Shown here piece after piece: positions 1 to 5,083 of a stretch of 8,239 nucleotides of DNA. The stretch is from Treponema sp. (GTDB lineage Bacteria > Spirochaetota > Spirochaetia > Treponematales > Breznakiellaceae), in NCBI GenBank assembly GCA_009780595.1, contig WQZT01000065.1:1-8239 (forward strand). Reading direction: 5' to 3'. The notes under the pieces were generated by a model, which did not search any database, had not been told where the DNA came from, and worked only from the letters and a program-made list of their open reading frames with translations. Each line of letters opens with the position of its first letter. The stretch's first letter is position 1. Both the position numbers and the translations under genes were made by a program.

Positions 1-149
1 CATCGTAGTGCCGGATTATAACAATAATATTTGCTGCTTTCATGTACCGGTTCGTCTGTGTTTATGTGGATTACAGGATCATCTGTAACATCAAATTTGA
101 ACGCAAGGATTTTGCAACTCTCCGCTACACCTAAACTTTCATCCCGCTA
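1..149. other. Left-edge non-coding stretch, possible gene remnant
   Basis: I see no gene with a usable start here. On the minus strand, reading on in frame from the pseudouridine synthase, there are two consecutive stops (TGA then TAG, 152-147) and then an uninterrupted frame of about 48 codons to the window edge. That frame contains no ATG, GTG or TTG. Its translation includes KFDVTDDPVIHINTDEPVHE, which reads like protein, but the stretch is short and could be open by chance. On the plus strand one frame is open from base 2 to a TAA at 86-88, with an unconvincing cysteine-rich composition. The stretch may hold the 3' untranslated region of the synthase gene or an eroded gene. Confidence 0.3.
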
Positions 150-899
150 TCAAGCGTTCGGCGCGTCAGGTGCAAACGGGGCAAAATAATCCGGCAGCGG
201 CGCACTAATGTCCAAGCCCTGCGGAAGCAAATCCGGCACAGGCGGAATTGCAAGGCGCACCGCGTGAAGAAGCATCCGCTTTATTCCGCAGGCTTTCTTC
301 AGCTTTTTGTTCAAGGGAAAATCGCCGTATTTATCGTCGCCCAAAAGCGGATGCCCGATTCCGGCAAGATGCCGCCGTATCTGGTGCATGCGCCCCGTTC
401 CCAGTTCCAGCTCCACCAGCGAGCAGGCAACTTCTCCGGCGGTGCTTGACGAAAGAACCTTGTAGTGCGTCAACGATTCCTGCTGTTTTGCCCCCCGCTC
501 CCCGCGAAACTTCCCGCGAGCCTCCCCCAGCGCGTCAAGCTTGTGCCGGATTATCCCCTGCGGCGGGCGCGGGATTCCGGCGCACACTCCCCAGTATTGC
601 TTGACAATGGCGCGGCTCTTTTTTTCCCCGCCCGTTATCGCCGCCCCATTCACCGAACCCGCCAGGAGCGTGGAAAATGCGGCGGCGGCACCCTTCGTCT
701 TGGCAACCAGAATTGCGCCGGAGGTGTCCCTGTCCAAACGGTGAACCAAAAGCGGGCGGGGGGAATATTTTTCCGACAAGATTGAATCAAGGGAAGTGCT
801 CACGCCTTCTCCGCCCTGGACAGCAAGCCCGTGCGGCTTATTCAAAACCATGCAAACATCATTTTCAAACAACACCGGAATTTCTTTCAAGCTTTTCAC
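150..899 (-). CDS. RluA-family RNA pseudouridine synthase
   Basis: This enzyme isomerises uridine to pseudouridine in RNA (rRNA or tRNA) in the cytoplasm. The family signature HRLDRDTSG is at residues 53-61 and D56 is the expected catalytic aspartate. The N-terminal NKPHGLAVQGG (about 20-30) matches the family NKPaGl motif. The GTGRMHQIRRHL block (167-178), followed by GHPLLGDDKYG (182-192), matches the conserved C-terminal part of the catalytic domain. At 249 residues there is no N-terminal S4 RNA-binding domain, so it is a catalytic-domain-only RluA/RluC-type member; which nucleotide it modifies cannot be read from sequence. The start is uncertain. The first start codon after the upstream stop is GTG at 899-897, but it has no spaced ribosome-binding site. 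AAAGGTGA overlaps that GTG and is better placed for a TTG at codon 4 (890-888). The gene lies 80 bp downstream of the HDOD gene and has its own candidate extended -10 promoter. Confidence 0.92.
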   Translation of the reverse strand: MKSLKEIPVLFENDVCMVLNKPHGLAVQGGEGVSTSLDSILSEKYSPRPLLVHRLDRDTSGAILVAKTKGAAAAFSTLLAGSVNGAAITGGEKKSRAIVKQYWGVCAGIPRPPQGIIRHKLDALGEARGKFRGERGAKQQESLTHYKVLSSSTAGEVACSLVELELGTGRMHQIRRHLAGIGHPLLGDDKYGDFPLNKKLKKACGIKRMLLHAVRLAIPPVPDLLPQGLDISAPLPDYFAPFAPDAPNA

Positions 900-932
900 C
901 TTTGCAACGTATTTCTTTTTTGGGATCTACAC

Positions 933-941
933 ATCATAACA
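933..941 (-). promoter_or_regulatory. Candidate extended -10 promoter of the pseudouridine synthase
   Basis: On the minus strand the bases 941 to 933 read TGT followed by TATGAT. This is a TGN extended -10 with a 5/6 match to TATAAT. No good -35 box lies 16-18 bp upstream, which is usual for extended -10 promoters. Transcription would start near 926, giving a leader of about 27 nt before the GTG. Assigned by sequence match only. Confidence 0.4.
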
Positions 942-956
942 GATTTTCAGAATAGG

Positions 957-989
957 CGTGTACACGTGAGTGGGCGAACTTACTTCGCC
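957..989. repeat. Two small inverted repeats at the 3' end of the HDOD gene
   Basis: CGTGTACACG at 957-966 is a perfect 10-bp palindrome. GGCGAA (973-978) and TTCGCC (984-989) form a 6-bp stem with a 5-nt loop, and this stem contains the HDOD stop codon (982-980). On the minus strand no T-run follows, so it is not a standard intrinsic terminator of the HDOD gene. On the plus strand it is followed by TTTT but no plus-strand gene ends here. It may mark the transcript end or protect it. Confidence 0.35.
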
Positions 990-2470
990 TTTTCCCGTAA
1001 AAACCCTTCAGAAAGTTTTCCCACAAGCACGTCGATGTGCTTTTTCGTAGTTATGCCAAACCGTTCAAGTACGCCGGACTCAAGCTGGTCAAAGTTGACA
1101 TCGCCGTTTTCATACAGGCAAAAAATATTGGCAAGGTACACCGTGTCGACAATGTCCTGAAATTCTTTCGGCGCGGACTCAGGCGAGTGGTGATACTTGA
1201 CGCAGGCAATAAGGCTGTCCGGGAAATTCCACTTCTCCGCAATGCGCCCGCCTATTTCCGCATGGTTCATCCCTGCCGCAAAATCCTCGAACGTTGAAGA
1301 AGGCAGGGACTTTTCCACACAGAAGTTCCGTATCTTCTGGAGCAAGTCAGGGTGAACCGCTGAAAAAACGATCTTTCCCATATCGTGGAGTATGCCCCCG
1401 ACAAAAACATCATCCAGAAGCGTGTGGTCTTTGCGTAAATTTTTGAATATATTAAACGCATAAAACCCGACTTTGTGGCTGTGCTCCCACAAAGCTTTCT
1501 GGTTCTGTGAATCATCCTTCAAGAGCTTTTGCGTTCCATAGGAATACAGCAGGTTTCTAATCCCCTGCATGCCGAGCATTTTCACCGCATCAGAAATATT
1601 GTCCGTCTTTTTTGTAAGCATATACAGTGCGGAGTTGACCGTTCTCAGCAGATCCGCGGTGAGCGCCGGGTCCATCGAAATCTGCTGTGCTATGTCTGTA
1701 ATTTTAGACTTCGGATCGCTTATCAGGCGCTGCACAAGCAGAACATTTTCCGGGAACTGCGGCAGCGAATTGATACTTTCCACAATCGTGGAAGAAAGGT
1801 ACTGAATATTCTCCGTGCGGGCTTTGTCCAGCGGAAGCGTCAGGCGGGCGATAGTTTCCTTTTCGGTCGTCAGAATGTCAAAACAGTCGTCGTCAAGCCC
1901 CATCTTTTTGAGCATCAGAATGAGAATCACGATCCCAAGCCCCGCCCCCTCTGAATCGTCAAGAACCTGATTCAGCGCATCTTCAAGGCTGTTGTATTTT
2001 CGAGAGCGGGCAAGTTTATCGTGGATGCGAATAAGCTCCGTTTTTGTGATTGCAGAGTTGTTGCGTATTTCTATGTAAAAAATATTATTTTTCATTCTCA
2101 GGATGACTTTGATGTAAAGCCCCTGCTGCTTTTGGAGCTGAAGGTAGTGGGCGGCATTCCCCAGCGCTTGCTCCTTAAACGCCGCCATCCCTTTCTTGTA
2201 ATGATCGGGGTTGCTCAGTTCCAGCCCGTGCTCGGAAAAATACACCCGCTTGGTGTTTGCCTTTTTCGCATTTCCCATCAATTCCTGAACACAATATATG
2301 ATATAGTCTTTAATTTTTTCCTGTGCAATAAATTTCAAAAATACTGTAATAACCTGCTCGACGTACAATTCGATCTCACGCGGAAGTGTAAACGTGGTGA
2401 TTGTTAGAGGAATTCCTGATTGAATAGATTTTTTAATTTTTTCTTCATCAACAAGCAACTCTTTTGCCAT
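980..2470 (-). CDS. HDOD-domain signalling protein with N-terminal GHKL-like ATPase region
   Basis: A two-part cytoplasmic signalling protein of 496 residues with no signal peptide or membrane segment. Residues of about 30-215 resemble a GHKL (histidine-kinase-type) ATPase. An N-box-like ELMGNAKKA lies at 63-71 and a glycine-rich EGAGLGI at 174-180. The position where DxGxG is expected reads IRNNSAI (135-141), without aspartate or glycines, so ATP binding is doubtful. There is no phospho-accepting H-box and no receiver domain. Residues of about 234-435 form an HDOD domain, beginning LPQFPENVLLVQRLISD and including the DPALTADLLRTVNSALY block. It keeps HD-type metal-ligand candidates: H330 or H332, HD at 362-363 (ILHDMGK), H403 and H427/H428. 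HDOD proteins are usually non-catalytic regulators acting in signalling networks, and I infer such a role here; the partner is unknown. The ATG start is supported by GGAAGG (minus strand, 2481-2476) 5 nt upstream. It stands alone between its neighbours, with gaps of 80 and 191 bp. Confidence 0.85.
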   Translation of the reverse strand: MAKELLVDEEKIKKSIQSGIPLTITTFTLPREIELYVEQVITVFLKFIAQEKIKDYIIYCVQELMGNAKKANTKRVYFSEHGLELSNPDHYKKGMAAFKEQALGNAAHYLQLQKQQGLYIKVILRMKNNIFYIEIRNNSAITKTELIRIHDKLARSRKYNSLEDALNQVLDDSEGAGLGIVILILMLKKMGLDDDCFDILTTEKETIARLTLPLDKARTENIQYLSSTIVESINSLPQFPENVLLVQRLISDPKSKITDIAQQISMDPALTADLLRTVNSALYMLTKKTDNISDAVKMLGMQGIRNLLYSYGTQKLLKDDSQNQKALWEHSHKVGFYAFNIFKNLRKDHTLLDDVFVGGILHDMGKIVFSAVHPDLLQKIRNFCVEKSLPSSTFEDFAAGMNHAEIGGRIAEKWNFPDSLIACVKYHHSPESAPKEFQDIVDTVYLANIFCLYENGDVNFDQLESGVLERFGITTKKHIDVLVGKLSEGFLREKAK

Positions 2471-2474
2471 ACAA

Positions 2475-2527
2475 TCCTTCCAGATTTGAGATATTCACAT
2501 CTTACAAGTTATTTTCATTTAGGGCAA
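2475..2527 (-). promoter_or_regulatory. Candidate promoter and ribosome-binding site of the HDOD gene
   Basis: On the minus strand TTGCCC (2527-2522) and TAAGAT (2504-2499) are separated by 17 bp; each matches its consensus at 4 of 6 bases. Transcription would begin near 2492, leaving a leader of about 22 nt. That leader carries the Shine-Dalgarno GGAAGG/AAGGA just before the ATG. The ribosome-binding site is convincing; the promoter is a weak call. Confidence 0.35.
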
Positions 2528-2567
2528 TCCCTGCAAGGGATTCTCAGGGTGTACTATTTCAATAGTA
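2526..2567. repeat. Two small hairpins upstream of the HDOD gene
   Basis: AATCCCT (2526-2532) and AGGGATT (2536-2542) form a perfect 7-bp inverted repeat around GCA. TACTAT (2552-2557) and ATAGTA (2562-2567) form a second 6-bp one around TTCA. The first touches the putative -35 box of the HDOD gene and could be an operator. Either could instead be part of the 3' end of the hemerythrin transcript. Function is not shown by sequence. Confidence 0.35.
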
Positions 2568-2627
2568 TTGGGGAATGTGTGAAGCGAACGGAGCGCTGGA
2601 ACAGGGGCTGTATACTTTGTTTCTTGC

Positions 2628-2670
2628 CGCTTTGTTTCAAAGCGCCTTACTTCAAAGCGCTTTACTTCAA
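2628..2670. repeat. 15-bp tandem repeat and hairpin at the end of the hemerythrin gene
   Basis: Plus-strand bases 2636-2650 (TTCAAAGCGCCTTAC) and 2651-2665 (TTCAAAGCGCTTTAC) are tandem copies differing at one base. A partial third unit starts at 2666. The array straddles the hemerythrin stop and, read on the minus strand, repeats an in-frame leucine-lysine-stop (TTG AAG TAA). Just beyond it, CGCTTTG (2628-2634) and CAAAGCG (2638-2644) make a perfect 7-bp stem with a 3-nt loop. The stem could form at the 3' end of the mRNA, but no T-run follows, so it is not a textbook terminator. Confidence 0.6.
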
Positions 2671-3129
2671 AAAATCAATGTTTGAGCCCATTTTTTTCTG
2701 CTCGGTGAAGTACTGAGCAAACTGCTTGTCAGAAACGGCGATGTGTCCCAGAACCCAGTCCCTGAGTGTGCGGACAAAAACGTGGGGTGCAAACCGTTTG
2801 CCGTCTCGAAAATCCCGTGCTGCATCAAAAATATCCCTGACAAAAACCTCGTGCTGTCGTATGTGGTTTTTGAAGTGAGGAAATTGTAAGCGTTCCAGAA
2901 GTTCCTGCTCCGCGCTGAAATGAAATCGGACATAGCCAACTATCCGGCGCATTGCGTCTTTGAACGCTGCATTGACTTCCTCGCTACCGTTGGTGCGGCA
3001 GGAACGATACAACTCGTTGATGATTCCGACTAGCTCCTGGTGTTGTTTATCGATGATTGGCACGCCAATTTCGTACTTCGCTCCCCAGACAACCAGCTCT
3101 TCGATGTTATTACTATTGTACGTTTCCAT
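2662..3129 (-). CDS. Bacteriohemerythrin
   Basis: A soluble single-domain hemerythrin that binds O2 (or NO) at a non-haem di-iron centre in a four-helix bundle. All expected ligands are present with family spacing: H30 (IDKQHQEL), H70 and E74 (HFSAE), H89 and H93 (HIRQH), H129 and D134 (HIAVSD). At 155 residues it is slightly longer than the usual 130-140, with about 12 extra N-terminal residues before the VVWGAKYEIGVPIID start of the domain and a short tail after the last ligand. No methyl-accepting or GGDEF domain is fused to it. In an anaerobe it could sense, carry or detoxify oxygen; this is inference. The ATG at 3129 is the first standard start after the upstream in-frame stop at 3174-3172. 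It has no Shine-Dalgarno sequence and lies one base from the predicted transcription start, so the mRNA may be leaderless. It is divergent from the nitroreductase gene. Confidence 0.94.
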   Translation of the reverse strand: METYNSNNIEELVVWGAKYEIGVPIIDKQHQELVGIINELYRSCRTNGSEEVNAAFKDAMRRIVGYVRFHFSAEQELLERLQFPHFKNHIRQHEVFVRDIFDAARDFRDGKRFAPHVFVRTLRDWVLGHIAVSDKQFAQYFTEQKKMGSNIDFLK

Positions 3130-3136
3130 ACAATAT

Positions 3137-3165
3137 ATTATAGGGAAAATAGAGAGAAATTTCCA
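3137..3165 (-). promoter_or_regulatory. Promoter of the hemerythrin gene, predicting a leaderless mRNA
   Basis: On the minus strand TGGAAA (3165-3160, 4/6) and a perfect TATAAT (3142-3137) are 17 bp apart. The expected start of transcription is near 3130, directly before the ATG at 3129, so the transcript would have little or no 5' leader. This agrees with the absence of any purine-rich ribosome-binding site. Confidence 0.6.
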
Positions 3166-3207
3166 AAAATATTAAAAAAGTAATCACAACAATAAACACA
3201 CATTGCC

Positions 3208-3236
3208 TTGACACAGTTGCCGGAATAATCGATAAT
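3208..3236 (+). promoter_or_regulatory. Promoter of the nitroreductase gene, predicting a leaderless mRNA
   Basis: A perfect TTGACA (3208-3213) and GATAAT (3231-3236, 5/6) are separated by 17 bp, close to the sigma-70 ideal. Expected initiation is near 3243, one base before the ATG at 3244. The -10 region sits inside two tandem copies of AATCGAT (3227-3233 and 3234-3240), each containing the palindrome ATCGAT, which could be a repressor site. Confidence 0.7.
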
Positions 3237-3243
3237 CGATCAG

Positions 3244-3747
3244 ATGAACGAAGTGATTGAAAAGCGCCGCAGTATCAGGAAGTATCAGGCGGACAAACTG
3301 GTAACAAAAGAACAGCTCGACGCGCTGATGGAAGCCGCGATGTTCGCGCCTTCAGCGCACAACTCACGCCCGTGGGAGTTTACCGCAATCACCAAGCGCG
3401 AACTGCTGAACGAATTCGCGTGCATTCACCCGCACGGCAAAATGTTTGGAACGGCTGCCGCCGCAATTGTCATTACAGCGCTCCCGCAGGGCGGCAAACT
3501 CGAAGGGTTTTTCGCCCAGGATTGCGCCGCCGCCGCGCAGAACATTTTGCTGCAGGCCGTTTCAATGGGGCTGGGTTCGTGCTGGTGCGGTATTTACCCG
3601 TACGGCGAGCTCGTTACCGCGTTCAGCGGGCTTTTAGACATCAAAGAGCCGAAAATCCCGTTTTGCGTTATCGCTATCGGAACGCCCGATCACAGTCCTC
3701 AGTGCCGGGGCTTTTTCGACGCTTCAAAGGTTTCTTATGTAGTTTAA
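3244..3747 (+). CDS. Small nitroreductase-family FMN oxidoreductase
   Basis: A cytoplasmic flavoprotein of the nitroreductase superfamily, expected to bind FMN and use NAD(P)H to reduce nitro-aromatic, quinone or other acceptors. The true substrate cannot be read from sequence. RRSIRKY (8-14) is the N-terminal FMN-phosphate motif. APSAHNSRPWEF (35-46) is the second conserved block. QDCAAAAQNILLQAVSMGLGSCW (92-114) is the conserved helix and glycine turn. The IPFCVIAIGTPDH segment (138-150) is the usual C-terminal strand. At 167 residues it belongs to the short form. ATG 3244 is chosen because an in-frame TAA lies at 3226-3228 and a later start would remove the RRSIRKY motif; GTG at codon 4 is the only alternative. 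No Shine-Dalgarno sequence is present. The decarboxylase beta-subunit gene follows after 72 bp and may be co-transcribed. Confidence 0.92.
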   Translation: MNEVIEKRRSIRKYQADKLVTKEQLDALMEAAMFAPSAHNSRPWEFTAITKRELLNEFACIHPHGKMFGTAAAAIVITALPQGGKLEGFFAQDCAAAAQNILLQAVSMGLGSCWCGIYPYGELVTAFSGLLDIKEPKIPFCVIAIGTPDHSPQCRGFFDASKVSYVV

Positions 3748-3819
3748 GGACTACACAGGCGGCTGTACGCGAGGTGCGCGCAGTTCGCTTAATATTTTTT
3801 AACGAGGAGGCTTGATACT
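3748..3819 (+). promoter_or_regulatory. Intergenic gap with strong ribosome-binding site for the decarboxylase subunit
   Basis: GAGGAGG at 3804-3810 is a near-perfect Shine-Dalgarno sequence 9 nt before the ATG at 3820. Upstream, a GC-rich stretch (3763-3783) can form an imperfect stem with CGCG arms, followed by a T6 run at 3795-3800. This could be a weak terminator or attenuator between the two genes. I find no good -35/-10 pair, so the downstream gene is probably transcribed from the nitroreductase promoter, at least in part. Confidence 0.55.
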
Positions 3820-4986
3820 ATGTCAGCCGGTGAAAAGTTTATTCAGGGAATCGCTCTTTTGCATTTGACGTTGCCGCATGTTATTATGCTGCTTCTCTCT
3901 TTCTTGTTGTTTTACTTGGCAATCAAGAAAAAATACGAGCCGCTGTTGCTGTTGCCGATTGCGTTCGGGATGTTGCTTGCCAACTTGCCGATTCCGGCAA
4001 TACTTGGAATTCCCGGTCTTTCGGCGCATGACGAAGGCGGCTTGCTGTATTACCTGTACCAGGGAATTAAAATTGGCGTTTATCCGCCGATGATTTTTCT
4101 TTGTCTGGGCGCGATGACGGACTTCGGGCCGCTTATTGCCCGCCCCAGCACCGCTTTTATAGGAATTGGTGGGCAGCTTGGTATTTTTTCGGCGCTTGGT
4201 TTGGCGCTGTTTATTGGAAAAGTTTTTGGCGGGATGATCCCCCAGCTCGATTTTACAATTAAGCAAGCAGCCGTTATCGGTATTATTGGCAGTTCCGACG
4301 GTCCCACCACGATTTTCACCGCGAACACCCTTGCGCCTGAAATGCTGGCGACGGTCGCAATCGCCGCGTACTCGTACATGGCGCTGGTTCCGATAATCCA
4401 GCCGCCGATAATGCGGATGTTGACCACTCCAAAAGAACGCGTCATCGTCATGCCTGAACCAAAAAAGGTTTCCAAAAAGCAGCGGATACTGTTCCCCATT
4501 ATCACTACTGTTGTGGTAATTTTGCTCTTTCCGGGCGCAGGAACGCTGATTGGTATGTTGATGCTGGGAAACCTGATTCGGGAAAGCGGTGTCGTTGACC
4601 GCTACCTCGACACGCTGCAAAACGCGCTTATCAATATTTTGACCATACTCATCGGTATTTCCATTGGAGCTACCGCTACGTACGAGAGGATTTTGAACCC
4701 TCAGACAGCGGTCATTATTTGCCTTGGGCTGTTGGCGTTTGCGTTTGGAACGGTTGGCGGTGTGCTTGCGGCGAAAGTTCTCTGCAAGCTTTCAGGCGGG
4801 AAGGTGAATCCCCTCATCGGCAATTCGGGAGTTTCCGCGATGCCAATGGCGGCGCGTGTTTCGCAGAAGGTTGGGCAGGAATTCAACCCGCACAATCACC
4901 TCATCATGCACGCGATGGGTCCGATTGTCGCAAGTACGCTCGGTTCGGCGCTGCTGGCGGGGCTTTTCATCGCCTTGTGGGGCTAA
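3820..4986 (+). CDS. Sodium-translocating decarboxylase beta subunit (OadB/GcdB/MmdB family)
   Basis: An integral inner-membrane protein that couples decarboxylation of a carboxybiotin carrier to Na+ export. It is the ion-pumping subunit of the oxaloacetate, glutaconyl-CoA and methylmalonyl-CoA decarboxylases. GSSDGPTTIF (157-166) is the conserved acidic motif with D160 in the position of the essential Na+/proton aspartate; most members have GGADGPT. AAYSYMALVPIIQPPIMRML (182-201) follows, then NPLIGNSGVSAMPMAARVSQ (330-349) with R346, and HAMGPIVASTLGSA (364-377). About ten hydrophobic segments are visible, including 19-35, 41-66, 85-103, 111-137, 222-240, 265-285, 295-320 and 362-386. The 388-residue length is nearer GcdB/MmdB than the longer OadB, but the substrate depends on an alpha subunit that is not in this window. 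No biotin-carrier or gamma/delta subunit is adjacent. The start is supported by the strong ribosome-binding site. Confidence 0.94.
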   Translation: MSAGEKFIQGIALLHLTLPHVIMLLLSFLLFYLAIKKKYEPLLLLPIAFGMLLANLPIPAILGIPGLSAHDEGGLLYYLYQGIKIGVYPPMIFLCLGAMTDFGPLIARPSTAFIGIGGQLGIFSALGLALFIGKVFGGMIPQLDFTIKQAAVIGIIGSSDGPTTIFTANTLAPEMLATVAIAAYSYMALVPIIQPPIMRMLTTPKERVIVMPEPKKVSKKQRILFPIITTVVVILLFPGAGTLIGMLMLGNLIRESGVVDRYLDTLQNALINILTILIGISIGATATYERILNPQTAVIICLGLLAFAFGTVGGVLAAKVLCKLSGGKVNPLIGNSGVSAMPMAARVSQKVGQEFNPHNHLIMHAMGPIVASTLGSALLAGLFIALWG

Positions 4987-5013
4987 ACAAAAACACTTCT
5001 CCTGTTCTATAAT
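4984..5013 (+). promoter_or_regulatory. Candidate promoter of the DUF4954 gene
   Basis: A perfect TATAAT is at 5008-5013. TAAACA (4984-4989, 4/6 to TTGACA) lies 18 bp upstream, overlapping the stop codon of the preceding gene. Initiation is expected near 5020, exactly where a 14-bp perfect hairpin begins, so the transcript would start with that hairpin and carry a leader of about 64 nt. Confidence 0.5.
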
Positions 5014-5079
5014 CTTCTAGCGTTGTTATTTATACCATAAATAACAACGCAAATATTTATGGAAGAAAGAACAGGAGAA
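4997..5079 (+). promoter_or_regulatory. Long stem leader able to sequester the DUF4954 ribosome-binding site
   Basis: TTCTCCTGTTCT (4997-5008) is the exact reverse complement of AGAACAGGAGAA (5068-5079). The latter contains the Shine-Dalgarno AGGAG (5073-5077), 6 nt before the ATG at 5084. Inside, TCTTC (5013-5017) pairs with GAAGA (5062-5066), and a 14-bp perfect stem (5020-5033 with 5037-5050) caps the structure. In a read-through transcript from the upstream gene the ribosome-binding site would therefore be paired. In a transcript starting at about 5020 the anti-Shine-Dalgarno arm would be missing. The pairing is seen in the sequence; the regulatory role is inference. Confidence 0.55.
5020..5050. 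repeat. Perfect 14-bp inverted repeat in the DUF4954 leader
   Basis: GCGTTGTTATTTAT (5020-5033) and ATAAATAACAACGC (5037-5050) are exact reverse complements around ACC. In RNA this is a strong hairpin, possibly 5'-terminal and stabilising. In DNA it could be the operator of a dimeric regulator just downstream of the -10 box. The following bases are AT-rich (AAATATTTAT) rather than a T-run, so a terminator for the upstream gene is less likely. Confidence 0.7.
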
Positions 5080-5083
5080 ACCT

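Noticed and set aside
248..955. Several plus-strand frames opposite the pseudouridine synthase
   Set aside because: They overlap each other and a well-supported minus-strand gene, and have the proline/arginine/alanine-rich look of shadow frames.
973..994. Plus-strand intrinsic terminator (stem plus TTTT)
   Set aside because: No plus-strand gene ends here, the stem is only 6 bp and the sequence is inside the 3' end of the minus-strand HDOD gene.
3823..4620. Long minus-strand open frame opposite the decarboxylase beta-subunit gene
   Set aside because: It is fully antisense to a clear membrane protein gene, is rich in Arg, Gln and Asn with no recognisable motif, and is explained by codon bias of the real gene.
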